From NCBI RefSeq assembly GCF_009469595.2, contig NZ_SSXV01000018.1, positions 1 through 64,000 of the forward strand: DNA of 64,000 nucleotides, given 5' to 3'. Origin of the DNA: Thauera sp. 2A1 (GTDB lineage: Bacteria; Pseudomonadota; Gammaproteobacteria; Burkholderiales; Rhodocyclaceae). A model generated the notes under the pieces. The model made no database searches and was not told the DNA's origin. It worked only from the letters and a program-made list of their open reading frames with translations. The position numbers were made by a program, and so were the translations under genes. This document shows positions 6,215-14,597 of this stretch, piece by piece (position 1 is the first letter of the stretch; each line of letters begins with the position of its first letter).

Positions 6215-8995
6215 TTACTTTCTAGAGAATGATCTAATTTCAGGCGCTGGATTAAGTAGACTGACTAGATTTGAGCTAGAGGGACTTTCCTCTTTCGAAG
6301 CAACGTCATTCTCTTTTAGTTCCACGGTGCCTTGATTTGCCGAATCCATGCTCATCGAAGCAGTATCGTCATCTAGGCTAGTTTCCTTTTTAATTCTATC
6401 TAAATCGGACGCTGCTTTCTTTGCTTCAGCGGGGCTTTTTGTCCCGCCTCCAAATAGTTTCTCCTGGCGATTTTTAATAAAATCATTGGTGACGCTTTCG
6501 GGCCGACTGTGGTTGCGTTTAAGTCGACCAAACTTCTGAAGCAGAATGAAGTTTTGCCAAGTCATGGAGAATATTCGCCATTTTTTTTCTGGCGCTAATT
6601 TACCAATAATATCCCCATTCTTTGGGTCGATTGCACGAGCAATTCTAATATCGTCCCGAGCTATTTCAATTATTATGAACTGCCCCATCAAGTGCCACGC
6701 ATCATGGAGTTCATCTCCATAGTATCGACAGCCATTCACTCTTACACTCGGTGCAATTCCTTTCTGCGGATACGCGTCCACTCTTACCGAAAGAGACACC
6801 CATCGAGTTGGTCGATCGGTCTTGCGTTGGAGTGGAAGCGGTCTTGGGAAATACCTGCTGTCAGAGTCGCACCGCCTAAGGATTGAGAGTGGGGTTTCCC
6901 AATAATTGCCCTCTTTCACTGTGCTATTTATTTCACGCACTATAGATTTCGCAAAAACGCATATTTCCCAACGGCGCAATTTTGTAGCCTTGGCTTTTTC
7001 TTCAGGCATTTGGCGATGCGGATCCGCTGGCCCCGTGCCGTAGCTCGTGGATAGACGCTGCGATCCACGCTGAGTTAGTTCGCCGAATGTACGTTCGACT
7101 ATTGGCCTAGCCCACCATTCTCCCGGGCGGCCGTAACATACAGCGCTACCTGATGTGGCAATTAGTCTCGAAATGGCATTACTAGATTTGTGAGCCCATG
7201 CTCGATCAAGTTTTATGATGTCCCATCCATGCCAAGCGAACTGGGGAAGAATCTGATTGGGTTGCCAGTAGCCATCCACACACCCCTTGAATTCGGTAAG
7301 TTCAGCGATAGGTTTTGGAGGGGCAATGCACGCGTCAATAAGATCTAGAACACACGAGTCGGTGGTCTGTGGTTCGAATGAGTCGCTCGTGGCTATGATT
7401 GCGCGGTCGAAAACATCAACGGCGCAGCCGATCCAAAACCTTGGAACCAGCGCATCGACAACCCCTCCTATTGGTGTATCAATTTCGACCGTCGTGGCGC
7501 TGTCGTGCTTGTGAAAGTCCGCCTCTAGCACCTGAAAGGGAGCCGTCGGGTGGATGAGCGAGAGTTCTCCACTCCGCTTCCCTGAGAATCGGGCGGCGTC
7601 GCTACCAAAGCGAGACTTGATGAATTTCGTGGGGTGCTTGAATAGAAGGGATCTGCCTATCTGAGAAAGCGTCGCGTATCCTTGATCGCGAGTATTGAAT
7701 GGATACTCCGAGTCTTTAACGCCTCTCCCACGAAGGAAGGTATGCACTGCAGCTTTTAGGTCTATCCAACGGACGTTTCCAATCAGTTGGTTATCACAGA
7801 CTTCCCGACGCTTCTTTAATACTTGCGCCTCGATAAGATTGAGAAGATCTGGATATTTTTGGAACAATGCGGTCATTGCGCCCGCATATCCTCCTTTTCG
7901 CCCCTCATGAAGGTTCGACGAAGGTAAAGGGGCTTGTCGCCTGTAACCTGCTGTCCGCGAGTAGCGTACGAGCGCCCTAAAGCCATGAATGCGACCATCC
8001 ACATGGGGATGCAGGCATTTCTTTACGAGCACCCTTAACCAGTCCTCGTTTAATCCTGTCTGCGCTTTTATCCTAGTAAAATCGTGGTTCCCGAAGTACA
8101 TCTCGACAGCCTCTCTTTTTCTCCTATACTCGTCAGAATCGACGAGATGATCGATATTTGGGGCTGGCCAGGAGGCGATGTCGAGCCACATTTCGGGTAT
8201 CGGTGAGGTGCGTCGGTTCCTCATAAGGATGTTTTTAATGGGGCTAGTAGAAGAGTCTGTATCTTGTTTTCTTGTTGTTTGGGGAACGCATTTTGTGCTC
8301 TCGTCTTCCCAAAAACTTGTTCGTCCGTTCAATGACTGATTCACAAGGTCGCATTTGAGCAACCCCGTAGCAAGTTGATTTGCTACCACCGCTACGATTA
8401 ACGCGGGATCTACGCCCTCGATGCGCATCGCATCTTCGAACGTGGATGATTTGTGGTCTGCCAGGTGAGATTTCAGTGCATATATCTCTTTTTGCTTGTT
8501 GAAGTCTCTTGCTCGAGTCATCGCGGAGCATAGAGCAAGCCAATTCCAGAACTCCGTCATTCTAGGCATTAGATCTTTCTCGGTGCGAATGAAAAAGCGC
8601 CACCCTGCTCCTGCAGCTCGTTCTCGTTCTCTCTCCACGTTTTTTCTGAACTGTGTCGCCTTCGACTTGGTAGTTGATTCATATCGGCAACATAGTAGCC
8701 ACTCGATCTCGCCATCGTATTTCTGCGCTGCGAGGATACGCCCATAGGCTTGATCTTCTGGGGCTGTCATGTCGCCTTCAACGGAATACGAAATAACGGC
8801 TGAGTCGCCCTCTAGAATTACTGCTTGAATGAACGCTACGTCGCCTAGTAAGGTGAGTAGCCGTTGATTCTTGGGGGAATAGAAGCCCCAGATGTTGGGC
8901 AGCACGTTGTCACCGGAGAGAGCGTCGCGGAGATCTGCGACGCTGTCGCGAATCTCGTGTTCTGTCGCGAGACTCTGATGAGAATCGTTCGACAC
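6215..8995 (-). CDS. tniA: TniA/TnsB transposase with a degenerate N-terminal TnsA-like region
   Basis: At 926 residues this protein is much longer than Tn402 TniA (about 560). The C-terminal two thirds are a TnsB/TniA-type DDE transposase: a helical DNA-binding part (about 270-470), then Asp493 in VLEADFHKHD, Asp597 in IIKLDRAWAH and Glu634 in RPIVERTFGEL. Residues 40-225 follow the layout of TnsA by eye, with LLTLLGDVAFIQAVILEGDS against LLSDLELAVFLSLEWESS of Tn7 TnsA, and KDLMPRMTEFWNWL against KEINPVVKENIEWL. At the TnsA active positions the residues are Ala54 (for Glu63), Arg86 (Asp114), Cys102 (Gln130) and Arg104 (Lys132). I infer a TnsA-TnsB fusion whose nuclease is dead. The last 100 residues are polar and probably contact TniB. 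Alignment is from memory. Confidence 0.85.
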   Translation of the reverse strand: MSNDSHQSLATEHEIRDSVADLRDALSGDNVLPNIWGFYSPKNQRLLTLLGDVAFIQAVILEGDSAVISYSVEGDMTAPEDQAYGRILAAQKYDGEIEWLLCCRYESTTKSKATQFRKNVERERERAAGAGWRFFIRTEKDLMPRMTEFWNWLALCSAMTRARDFNKQKEIYALKSHLADHKSSTFEDAMRIEGVDPALIVAVVANQLATGLLKCDLVNQSLNGRTSFWEDESTKCVPQTTRKQDTDSSTSPIKNILMRNRRTSPIPEMWLDIASWPAPNIDHLVDSDEYRRKREAVEMYFGNHDFTRIKAQTGLNEDWLRVLVKKCLHPHVDGRIHGFRALVRYSRTAGYRRQAPLPSSNLHEGRKGGYAGAMTALFQKYPDLLNLIEAQVLKKRREVCDNQLIGNVRWIDLKAAVHTFLRGRGVKDSEYPFNTRDQGYATLSQIGRSLLFKHPTKFIKSRFGSDAARFSGKRSGELSLIHPTAPFQVLEADFHKHDSATTVEIDTPIGGVVDALVPRFWIGCAVDVFDRAIIATSDSFEPQTTDSCVLDLIDACIAPPKPIAELTEFKGCVDGYWQPNQILPQFAWHGWDIIKLDRAWAHKSSNAISRLIATSGSAVCYGRPGEWWARPIVERTFGELTQRGSQRLSTSYGTGPADPHRQMPEEKAKATKLRRWEICVFAKSIVREINSTVKEGNYWETPLSILRRCDSDSRYFPRPLPLQRKTDRPTRWVSLSVRVDAYPQKGIAPSVRVNGCRYYGDELHDAWHLMGQFIIIEIARDDIRIARAIDPKNGDIIGKLAPEKKWRIFSMTWQNFILLQKFGRLKRNHSRPESVTNDFIKNRQEKLFGGGTKSPAEAKKAASDLDRIKKETSLDDDTASMSMDSANQGTVELKENDVASKEESPSSSNLVSLLNPAPEIRSFSRK

Positions 8996-9104
8996 AGTAG
9001 CGCTCCTCCGTTGTGTTCTTCTCAGCAGGGGGTGGGCCAGTATTGCGCCCTAGGCCGGCTTAATGTATAATTAAAAAGCGTTTTGCTTTACCTATAAGCG
9101 GAGA
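8996..9104. promoter_or_regulatory. Divergent promoter region between tniA and the tandem-HTH gene
   Basis: The 109-bp spacer separates the tniABQ operon from a divergent gene. It holds an AT-rich core (TAATGTATAATTAAAAAG near 9060-9077) that could supply -10 elements in either direction. No defined operator is evident. Position suggests shared control of both transcripts. Confidence 0.4.
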
Positions 9105-9785
9105 ATGCCTAGACGAACTGAATCCAAAAACTGCTTTCCCGCTAGGGGTGAACAGGAAAAGGTGACGTCGGTGACGTCACCTTACACGGATCAGGGAGAG
9201 GCTGCTACCAAGAATTCGGATGAGGTTGCACTTCTCGACGTCTTGCTACGTGGTTTCGGGATAAAGAACGATGCGCAACTTGCCGCTTGGCTCGAGATTG
9301 ATAAGTCGCTTTTATATGCGGTGCGGGCAGGGAAACGACGACTCGGCCTCGTTCCAAGGCTAAGAGTGCTCGATCACATCGGGTTCCTGAAGGCGCGATC
9401 CATCCTTGAGTCGATTCTTCCGGAGAATCTTGCGAAGGTTTTGGTGGAGTTCAACAACCAGTTGGTAGCAGAACTCATCAAGAAAGCGTTGAGGGAGAAC
9501 GCTGAAGACCCAAACGTCGCACTGTTGGAAGCTACTAAGATCGCGTTCGGCCATCGAACCGATGCCGAACTAGCCAAGTTTCTCGAAGTTCAACACAACA
9601 CTATCGCAACGATCCGTTCCGGCAAGTCTTCACTTGGTCCAAAGCCGAAGTTGAAGATACTTGCACACGCTACGAGGGCTTTTGAGCCGGAGGCATTACT
9701 AGCAGCGGTTGAGTCCTCGAGCAGGTTCCTAGTGTTGCTGAAAGAGCATCTTAAGCATCTAGACCCGGCTTCCAGTAATCGTTGA
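9105..9785 (+). CDS. Protein with two tandem HTH repeats, adjoining the transposition operon
   Basis: This 226-residue protein has an internal duplication. Residues 43-94 (NDAQLAAWLEIDKSLLYAVRAGKRRLG) and 140-193 (TDAELAKFLEVQHNTIATIRSGKSSLG) are two copies of a Cro/cI-like helix-turn-helix with the same spacing and a shared LG.xPxLxxL tail. A helical linker joins them. A single chain could therefore bind a dyad without dimerising. I do not recognise a named family. It is transcribed away from tniA and lies between the operon and the block's right border. Likely roles are a repressor of transposition or a DNA-binding accessory factor. The ATG has a ribosome-binding site that is rather close, and a GTG near 9162 is an alternative start. 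Confidence 0.7.
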   Translation: MPRRTESKNCFPARGEQEKVTSVTSPYTDQGEAATKNSDEVALLDVLLRGFGIKNDAQLAAWLEIDKSLLYAVRAGKRRLGLVPRLRVLDHIGFLKARSILESILPENLAKVLVEFNNQLVAELIKKALRENAEDPNVALLEATKIAFGHRTDAELAKFLEVQHNTIATIRSGKSSLGPKPKLKILAHATRAFEPEALLAAVESSSRFLVLLKEHLKHLDPASSNR

Positions 9786-10137
9786 GTATGAAAGCCGTCT
9801 CCTGCGACCGCGTTCCATGCTGAGACGATGCGGTGGTCCAAGGCGATCAGAGCCATATCCGGAGTGCCTCCGTACTCGCGGCGCTGGGTTGTGAACTGGT
9901 TCCGATCACGTCTCGTACCAACATTAGGCCTTGAGCCCTCACTCCATCGAGTTTCGGCGGCAGTGCTTGTTTACCACCCATCCGCTCGTCTCATGAATTT
10001 GTTTGAGAGTTAATCGGAACCAGCATCCCGCCGACACATTTAATTTGCCCAAAAAAATGTAGCCGGTGTAACTGCATCATGCGAGTGGGGCTGTAAGAAG
10101 TTAACGCTCTGTTTCTTAAGGCGTATGGCCTGCACCT
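9786..10137. other. Intergenic between the tandem-HTH gene and truncated ETF-QO
   Basis: These 350 bp contain no convincing gene. Several short, loosely related motifs recur in one orientation (GAGAGTTAATCGG near 10,005, AGAAGTTAACGCT near 10,097, GTGAGAATTACTTT near 10,144). They could be transposase-binding repeats of the element's right end, but they are too degenerate to define it. Confidence 0.4.
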
Positions 10138-11667
10138 TCACCCGTGAGAATTACTTTGAGGCACTACGATCTCGTACACCCCGGCCGGGCAGTAGCGCTG
10201 CTCGGGCGCATCGTATTTCGCCAGGTTCACGCTGATCGGCACCGAGGGGTCCTTGAGCTGCAGGTGGCAGGGCTGGTCTTCCTCGTGGTTGGTGTTGGAC
10301 AGGAACACCGACGACAGGCGGTCGAAAGTCAGCACGCCGTCGGGCTTGGGATAGGCGATCTTCGCGCACTCGGCCGCGGGCCGGAGTTCGAGGTGGTCGG
10401 CGCTGTTGTGCAGCGTCCAGGGCACCTTGCCCTTGAAGAGCTTCTGCTCGGCGCCGAACAGGAAGGAGCCCAGCCACAGGCCCTTCTTCATGTAGGGCTT
10501 GAAGTTGCGCGTCTGGTGCAGCTCGGCGTGCAGCCAGGAATCCTGGAAGGCCGACGGATAGGCGGTGAGCGCATCGCGCTGGCGCTGCGTCATGAGCGCC
10601 TCGAAGGCAGCATCGGCGGCGAGCATGCCGGACTTGATCGCCGCATGGCTGCCCTTGATGCGCGCGGCGTTGAGGAAGCCGGCGTCGTCGCCGATCAGCG
10701 CCCCGCCCGGGAAGATCAGCCGTGGCAGGCTCTGCAGGCCACCGGCGGCAATGGCGCGCGCGCCATAGGCCAGGCGCTTGCCGCTTTCGAGGTACTTGCG
10801 GATCTCGGGGTGGGTCTTGTAGCGCTGCATCTCCTCGAAGGGCGACAGGTGCGGGTTGCTGTAGCCCAGCCCCACCACGAAGCCCACTGCGACGAGGTTG
10901 TCCTCGAGGTGATAGACGAAGCCGCCGCCATAGGTGGCGTTGTCCATCGGCCAGCCGGCGGTGTGCACCACCAGGCCGGGGCGATGGTTCTCGGGCTTCA
11001 CTTCCCACAGCTCCTTGATGCCGATGCCGTAGGTCTGCGGATCGACGCCGTCCCTGAGATTGAACTTCGCCTCGAGCTGCTTGCCCAGGTGGCCGCGGCA
11101 GCCTTCGGCAAAGAGGGTGTACTTGGCGTGCAGCTCCATGCCCGGCTGGTAGGCGGGGCCCGGTTCGCCATCGCGGCCCACGCCCATGTCGCCGGTGGCC
11201 ACGCCCTTCACCGCGCCCGCCTCATCGAACAGGATCTCGGCGCCGGCAAAGCCCGGGTAGACCTCCACGCCCATCGCCTCGGCCTGCTCGCCGAGCCACT
11301 TCACCACGTTGCCCAGGCGCACGATGTAGTTGCCGTGGTTGATCAGGCAATCGGGCGTGAGGCCGTGCGGCACTGCGCGCGCACCGGTCTCGGAGAGCAT
11401 CAGCACCTTGTCCTCGGTGACGGCGGTCCTGAGCGGCGCGCCCTTGTCCTTCCAGTCGGGAATCAGCTCGGTGAGCGCACGCGGATCCATCACCGCGCCC
11501 GACAGGATGTGGGCACCGATCTCGGCGGCCTTCTCGATCAGGCACACCGAGACGTCCTGCCCCTTGGCCGCGGCCAGTTGCTTGAGCTTGATCGCCGCCG
11601 CCAGCCCCGCGGGGCCGCCGCCGACGATCAGCACGTCAAATTCCATCGATTCGCGTTCGACGCTCAT
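10138..11667 (-). pseudogene. ETF-ubiquinone oxidoreductase, C-terminus lost
   Basis: ETF-QO passes electrons from reduced ETF to the quinone pool. The FAD-binding start (DVLIVGGGPAGLAAAIKL), the later GCRGHLG and GDDAGFLNAARIKGSHAAIKSG blocks and the RYCPAGVYE motif all match the family. The protein then ends after 509 residues with VPQSNSHG. Family members carry some 40-50 more residues that hold three of the four cysteines binding the 4Fe-4S cluster (a CxxCxxC segment), and these are missing. Only the first ligand, the Cys of RYCPAG, remains. The break falls at the border of the tni block, so an insertion or deletion probably removed the end. The product probably cannot hold its cluster. 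Gene order suggests it served the steroid acyl-CoA dehydrogenases through EtfBA. Confidence 0.85.
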
Positions 11668-11700
11668 GTTCGCCCTCCCACTCGTTTCCTTGCCTGCCGA

Positions 11701-12555
11701 TCAGCTTTGTTCGGCTGCCGCGACGCGCCAGTCCGAAACGATGCCCTGTTCGAGCGCGAAGCTCTGCGCCTGGATGGTCCGCCGCTGGAAACGGGCCGCT
11801 TCCGGGGTCGTCGCAAGCCAGCGGATCACTGCAGCCGGAATTTCAGGCGGGGCCGAACCATTGCGCAACGCGATGACGCCCTTGTCGCCGATCGTGGCGC
11901 GCAGCGCCTCGGTCGTCACCACCCCTGGATTGATGGTGAATGCACGGATTCCCTGGTCGCCGAATTCCGCCACGAGTACGCCAGACAGGCGCGACACCGC
12001 GGCCTTGCCGGCACCATAGGCATAGCCCCATCCGCCCTTGCCCGCGGCAACCGGCGGGTCGCTCTCGCCCGCGCCGGAGGTGACGTTGATTATCGTCGCC
12101 CCACCCTGCCCCAGCATGGTTGGCAGAAAGGCCTGGGTCAGCGCCACCGGCGCCATCACATAGCCCTGGAACACGCGCTGCAGCGTCTCGTGCCCCAGCG
12201 ACATGAAGGGGAGATTGAGGTCCTTTCCCTGGTAGATGGCATTGTTCACCAGCACATCCACCCGACCGAAATACTCCAGTACCTGGGCGGCAGCACTGCG
12301 CACTGACTGCTCGTCGAGCAGGTCCATGCGCACCGCGAACACCTCGCGGCCGAGGGCGCGGATCGCGCTCGCCGTCGACGCAAGGCTGCCGGCGAGCGGC
12401 GAGCCGTCCGCATGGGCGATTGCATGCGCATGCGTCTCGCCCTCTTCCATCGTGCGCGCGCTGATCGCCACGTCGTAGCCCGCACGGGCCAAGGCCAGCG
12501 CAGTCTCGCGGCCGATGCCGCGGCTCGCCCCGGTAATGAAAGCCACCTTCTTCAT
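11701..12555 (-). CDS. Short-chain dehydrogenase/reductase
   Basis: This classical SDR of about 284 residues has the cofactor motif TGASRGIG at the N-terminus, NNAIYQG, and a Tyr-Lys pair in GYAYGAGKAAV with the preceding Ser in NVTSGAG. The acidic residue that would favour NAD is not obvious. Its place between an ETF-QO gene and an HsdA-like enzyme points to a hydroxyl/keto step on a steroid or a CoA-thioester intermediate, but the substrate cannot be read from the sequence. The ATG at 12555 (MKKVAF) has GGAGG seven bases upstream; an ATG two codons earlier is possible. Confidence 0.85.
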   Translation of the reverse strand: MKKVAFITGASRGIGRETALALARAGYDVAISARTMEEGETHAHAIAHADGSPLAGSLASTASAIRALGREVFAVRMDLLDEQSVRSAAAQVLEYFGRVDVLVNNAIYQGKDLNLPFMSLGHETLQRVFQGYVMAPVALTQAFLPTMLGQGGATIINVTSGAGESDPPVAAGKGGWGYAYGAGKAAVSRLSGVLVAEFGDQGIRAFTINPGVVTTEALRATIGDKGVIALRNGSAPPEIPAAVIRWLATTPEAARFQRRTIQAQSFALEQGIVSDWRVAAAEQS

Positions 12556-12636
12556 TGCCATCCCTCCATCATTTGCATCGCTCGGCCACGCCGGCGAGAA
12601 CACGCTCACCGCCTCGCCGGCGGGCGGAAGAATCCG

Positions 12637-13404
12637 TCAGTACCGGTCGGGGCGGATCATTGCGTCCATGCCGCCGTCGACGAAGACGACGGTGCCATTG
12701 ACGAAGCTCGCCTGTTCCGACTGCAGGAAGGTCGCCACACGCGCGATCTCCTCAGGGCTGCCGTTGCGGCCGAGTGGCGAGACGAACTTGCGCGTCGCTT
12801 CGCCGAAGCGGGGGTCGTCCAACGAGGCCTTGAGCAAGGGCGTCTCGACCGCGCCAGGCGCGATCACGTTCACCCGGATGCCGCGCGCGCCCCATTCGAC
12901 CGCCCGGCGACGCGCATGGACGGCAATCGCGAATTTCGACGACGCATAAGCCGCGTGCGTCATGCCCGTCGCATCGGCCTGGACACATGCGCCGGCCTCG
13001 TCGCCGGCAAGCATCGCCGCCACCATCGGCAGCTTGTCCATGCCCGGTTGCACGGAAGCGACCGAGCCGATTAGCAGCACGGCCGGCCGGCTGCCCTGGG
13101 CAAGGGCGTCACGTAGGCCGTCCATGATCTCGCTCATGCCGAAATAGTTAACCGATACGATCAGGCTGCTCGACGGTGCGGTGGAGCCGAGACCGGCGCA
13201 GCACACCAGGCCATCGAGCACTCCGCCGCAGGCATCCAGTGACGCGGCGACCGCCGCCTTGCGCCCTTCGGCGGTGGACAGGTCGGCGACGATGTCGGCC
13301 TGCTGGCGATCGATGCCGATGACGCGGTGTCCGGCTCGTTTCAACTGTTCGCTGATTGCGGCCCCGATCCCTGATGCCGAGCCGGTGACGACGGTGACGG
13401 ACAT
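12637..13404 (-). CDS. hsdA: 3-alpha-hydroxysteroid dehydrogenase/carbonyl reductase-like SDR
   Basis: This SDR of 255 residues would interconvert 3-alpha-hydroxy and 3-keto steroids with NAD(H). It keeps TGSASGIG, the unusual run IVADLSTAEGRK, VSVNYFG, the SVAS serine block and YASSK. From memory these and the tail GGMDAMIRP match the Comamonas testosteroni HsdA enzyme (257 residues, IADLSTAEGRK, VSVNYFG, GGIDAVMRP) closely. Short-chain dehydrogenases rarely share the DLSTAEGRK and NYFG features outside this subfamily. The presence of HsdA agrees with the KshA/KshB/HsaA/IpdF-like genes further right. The start at 13404 has no strong alternative. The next gene, 82 bp downstream, is another SDR on the same strand. 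Confidence 0.85.
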   Translation of the reverse strand: MSVTVVTGSASGIGAAISEQLKRAGHRVIGIDRQQADIVADLSTAEGRKAAVAASLDACGGVLDGLVCCAGLGSTAPSSSLIVSVNYFGMSEIMDGLRDALAQGSRPAVLLIGSVASVQPGMDKLPMVAAMLAGDEAGACVQADATGMTHAAYASSKFAIAVHARRRAVEWGARGIRVNVIAPGAVETPLLKASLDDPRFGEATRKFVSPLGRNGSPEEIARVATFLQSEQASFVNGTVVFVDGGMDAMIRPDRY

Positions 13405-13654
13405 TGACGACTCCCGATATTTGGCCGGCGCACACCGGCGTGATGATGACTGGTTCCGCCGCACACCGCGCCGGAAATGGGCTCAGCGGCGTCGTTGGCT
13501 GACTCGGGGGCGGCTGACCCCACGATCCGACCGAGTATCCCTTCTTGTCGCTCGCGCCGGCATCGTCCGCCCGGACTAACACGAGTCCTGTTGACGAGCC
13601 GTACAATCCCAGCACACACGATCGATGAGCAGAAACCATTCGGGAACACCAATC

Positions 13655-14542
13655 ATGAAAGTGCACCGCCCCGTCGTCGTCTCGCTCGCCCTGGCATTCT
13701 CCTGTCTGCTCGCCGCATCCGCAGGTGGCGCAGCGGACCAAGCATCCGTCGCGATGGGTGCGGAGACCGCCGAGGCGGCCCGTACCCAGGCCCTCCTCGA
13801 CCGCGCCGAAGCCTTCCTGCGCGACAAGGGCGACCAGGCGCTGGCGGCCTTCAGCCGCTCCAGCGATTTCCAGGCCGGCGATCTCTATGTTTACGTGCTG
13901 GGCAGGGACGGCACTTTTCTCGCCAGCGGCGGCGCGTCGTCCACGCTGATCGGGCGCAACGTCCGGGACATGACGGACAGCGACGGCCGGCCGTTCTTCC
14001 GCGAAATCCTGGACGGAGCGCAGACCCGCGCAAGCGGACAGGTGCAGTACCGCTGGCTCAACCCGGTGCGTGGCCGAAATGAATACAAGATCGCGAGCTA
14101 CCGCACGGTGGGCGACCGCATCCTGGTGGTCGGCTACTACGTGCCAAATGCTTCGCTGGAGCTTGCGAAATCCATGGTGTGGCGCGCGGTCCACGAGCTT
14201 AAGCAGCGCGGCACTGCTGCCTTCGACCGCTTCAACAACCCCAGCGACAGTTTCGTGCAGGAAGACCTGTACGTGTTCGCAATCGGTCTCGACGACGAGC
14301 TGATGTATGCCAACGGCGCCAACCCGCGCATGATCGGCCGCAAGGTGGGTGACCTCACCGATGCGAACGGCCGGCGTTTCGTGCGCGAGATGCTCGACAT
14401 CGCACGCAGGAAGGGCGAAGGCGAGGTCGAATATGCCTGGCGCAACCCGGCGAGCCAGAAAGTGGAAAAGAAGCGCGCCTACATCGTGCGCGTGGGCGGT
14501 TATCTCGTCGGTTCGGGCGCCTACCTCGGGCCGCTGCGCTGA
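13655..14542 (+). CDS. Periplasmic protein with two Cache domains
   Basis: Residues 1-25 form a signal peptide (..LALAFSCLLAASAGGA). Two homologous single-Cache domains follow, about residues 45-170 and 175-295, each with a DLYVYVLGRDG or DLYVFAIGLDD strand, an ANG/ASGG turn, a GR.V.D.TD..GR block and a final VGYY/VGSGAY strand. Cache domains bind small ligands. No membrane segment or signalling output is fused, so it is probably a free periplasmic sensor or binding protein, perhaps of an organic-acid-like ligand. It converges on the LuxR-type regulator. The ribosome-binding site is weak. Confidence 0.75.
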   Translation: MKVHRPVVVSLALAFSCLLAASAGGAADQASVAMGAETAEAARTQALLDRAEAFLRDKGDQALAAFSRSSDFQAGDLYVYVLGRDGTFLASGGASSTLIGRNVRDMTDSDGRPFFREILDGAQTRASGQVQYRWLNPVRGRNEYKIASYRTVGDRILVVGYYVPNASLELAKSMVWRAVHELKQRGTAAFDRFNNPSDSFVQEDLYVFAIGLDDELMYANGANPRMIGRKVGDLTDANGRRFVREMLDIARRKGEGEVEYAWRNPASQKVEKKRAYIVRVGGYLVGSGAYLGPLR

Positions 14543-14558
14543 GCGAGCCTAGCGAAAG

Positions 14559-14594
14559 GCAGGCTCCCGGGCACGCGGCACGCCGGGAGCCTGC
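14559..14594. terminator. Bidirectional terminator between convergent genes
   Basis: A 12-bp perfect stem (GCAGGCTCCCGG paired with CCGGGAGCCTGC) with a 12-base loop lies between the stop codons of the Cache gene and the luxR-type gene. It lacks a long T run. Confidence 0.6.
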
Positions 14595-14597
14595 AGC

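Larger units (their letters stand above)
3782..10160. mobile_element. Tn7/Tn402-like transposition module (ends not resolved)
   Basis: This block of lower GC than its flanks carries tniA, tniB and tniQ in one minus-strand operon plus a divergent tandem-HTH gene. The right boundary is placed near 10,160 because the ETF-QO coding sequence stops matching its family there. The gene order (transposase gene nearest the right border, transcription inward) is that of Tn7. I could not identify matching terminal repeats or a 5-bp target duplication, and the left end may lie beyond the integron, outside the window. Confidence 0.6.

Noticed and set aside
10148..10180. TGTACGAGATCG (minus strand) as the right end of the tni element
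   Set aside because: The TGTACGAG bases encode VYE of the conserved ETF-QO motif CPAGVYE, so they are most likely native gene sequence.
10144..12306. 720-codon plus-strand open frame over ETF-QO and an SDR
   Set aside because: A shadow of two well-supported minus-strand genes in GC-rich DNA; it spans the intergenic gap and has no recognisable domain.
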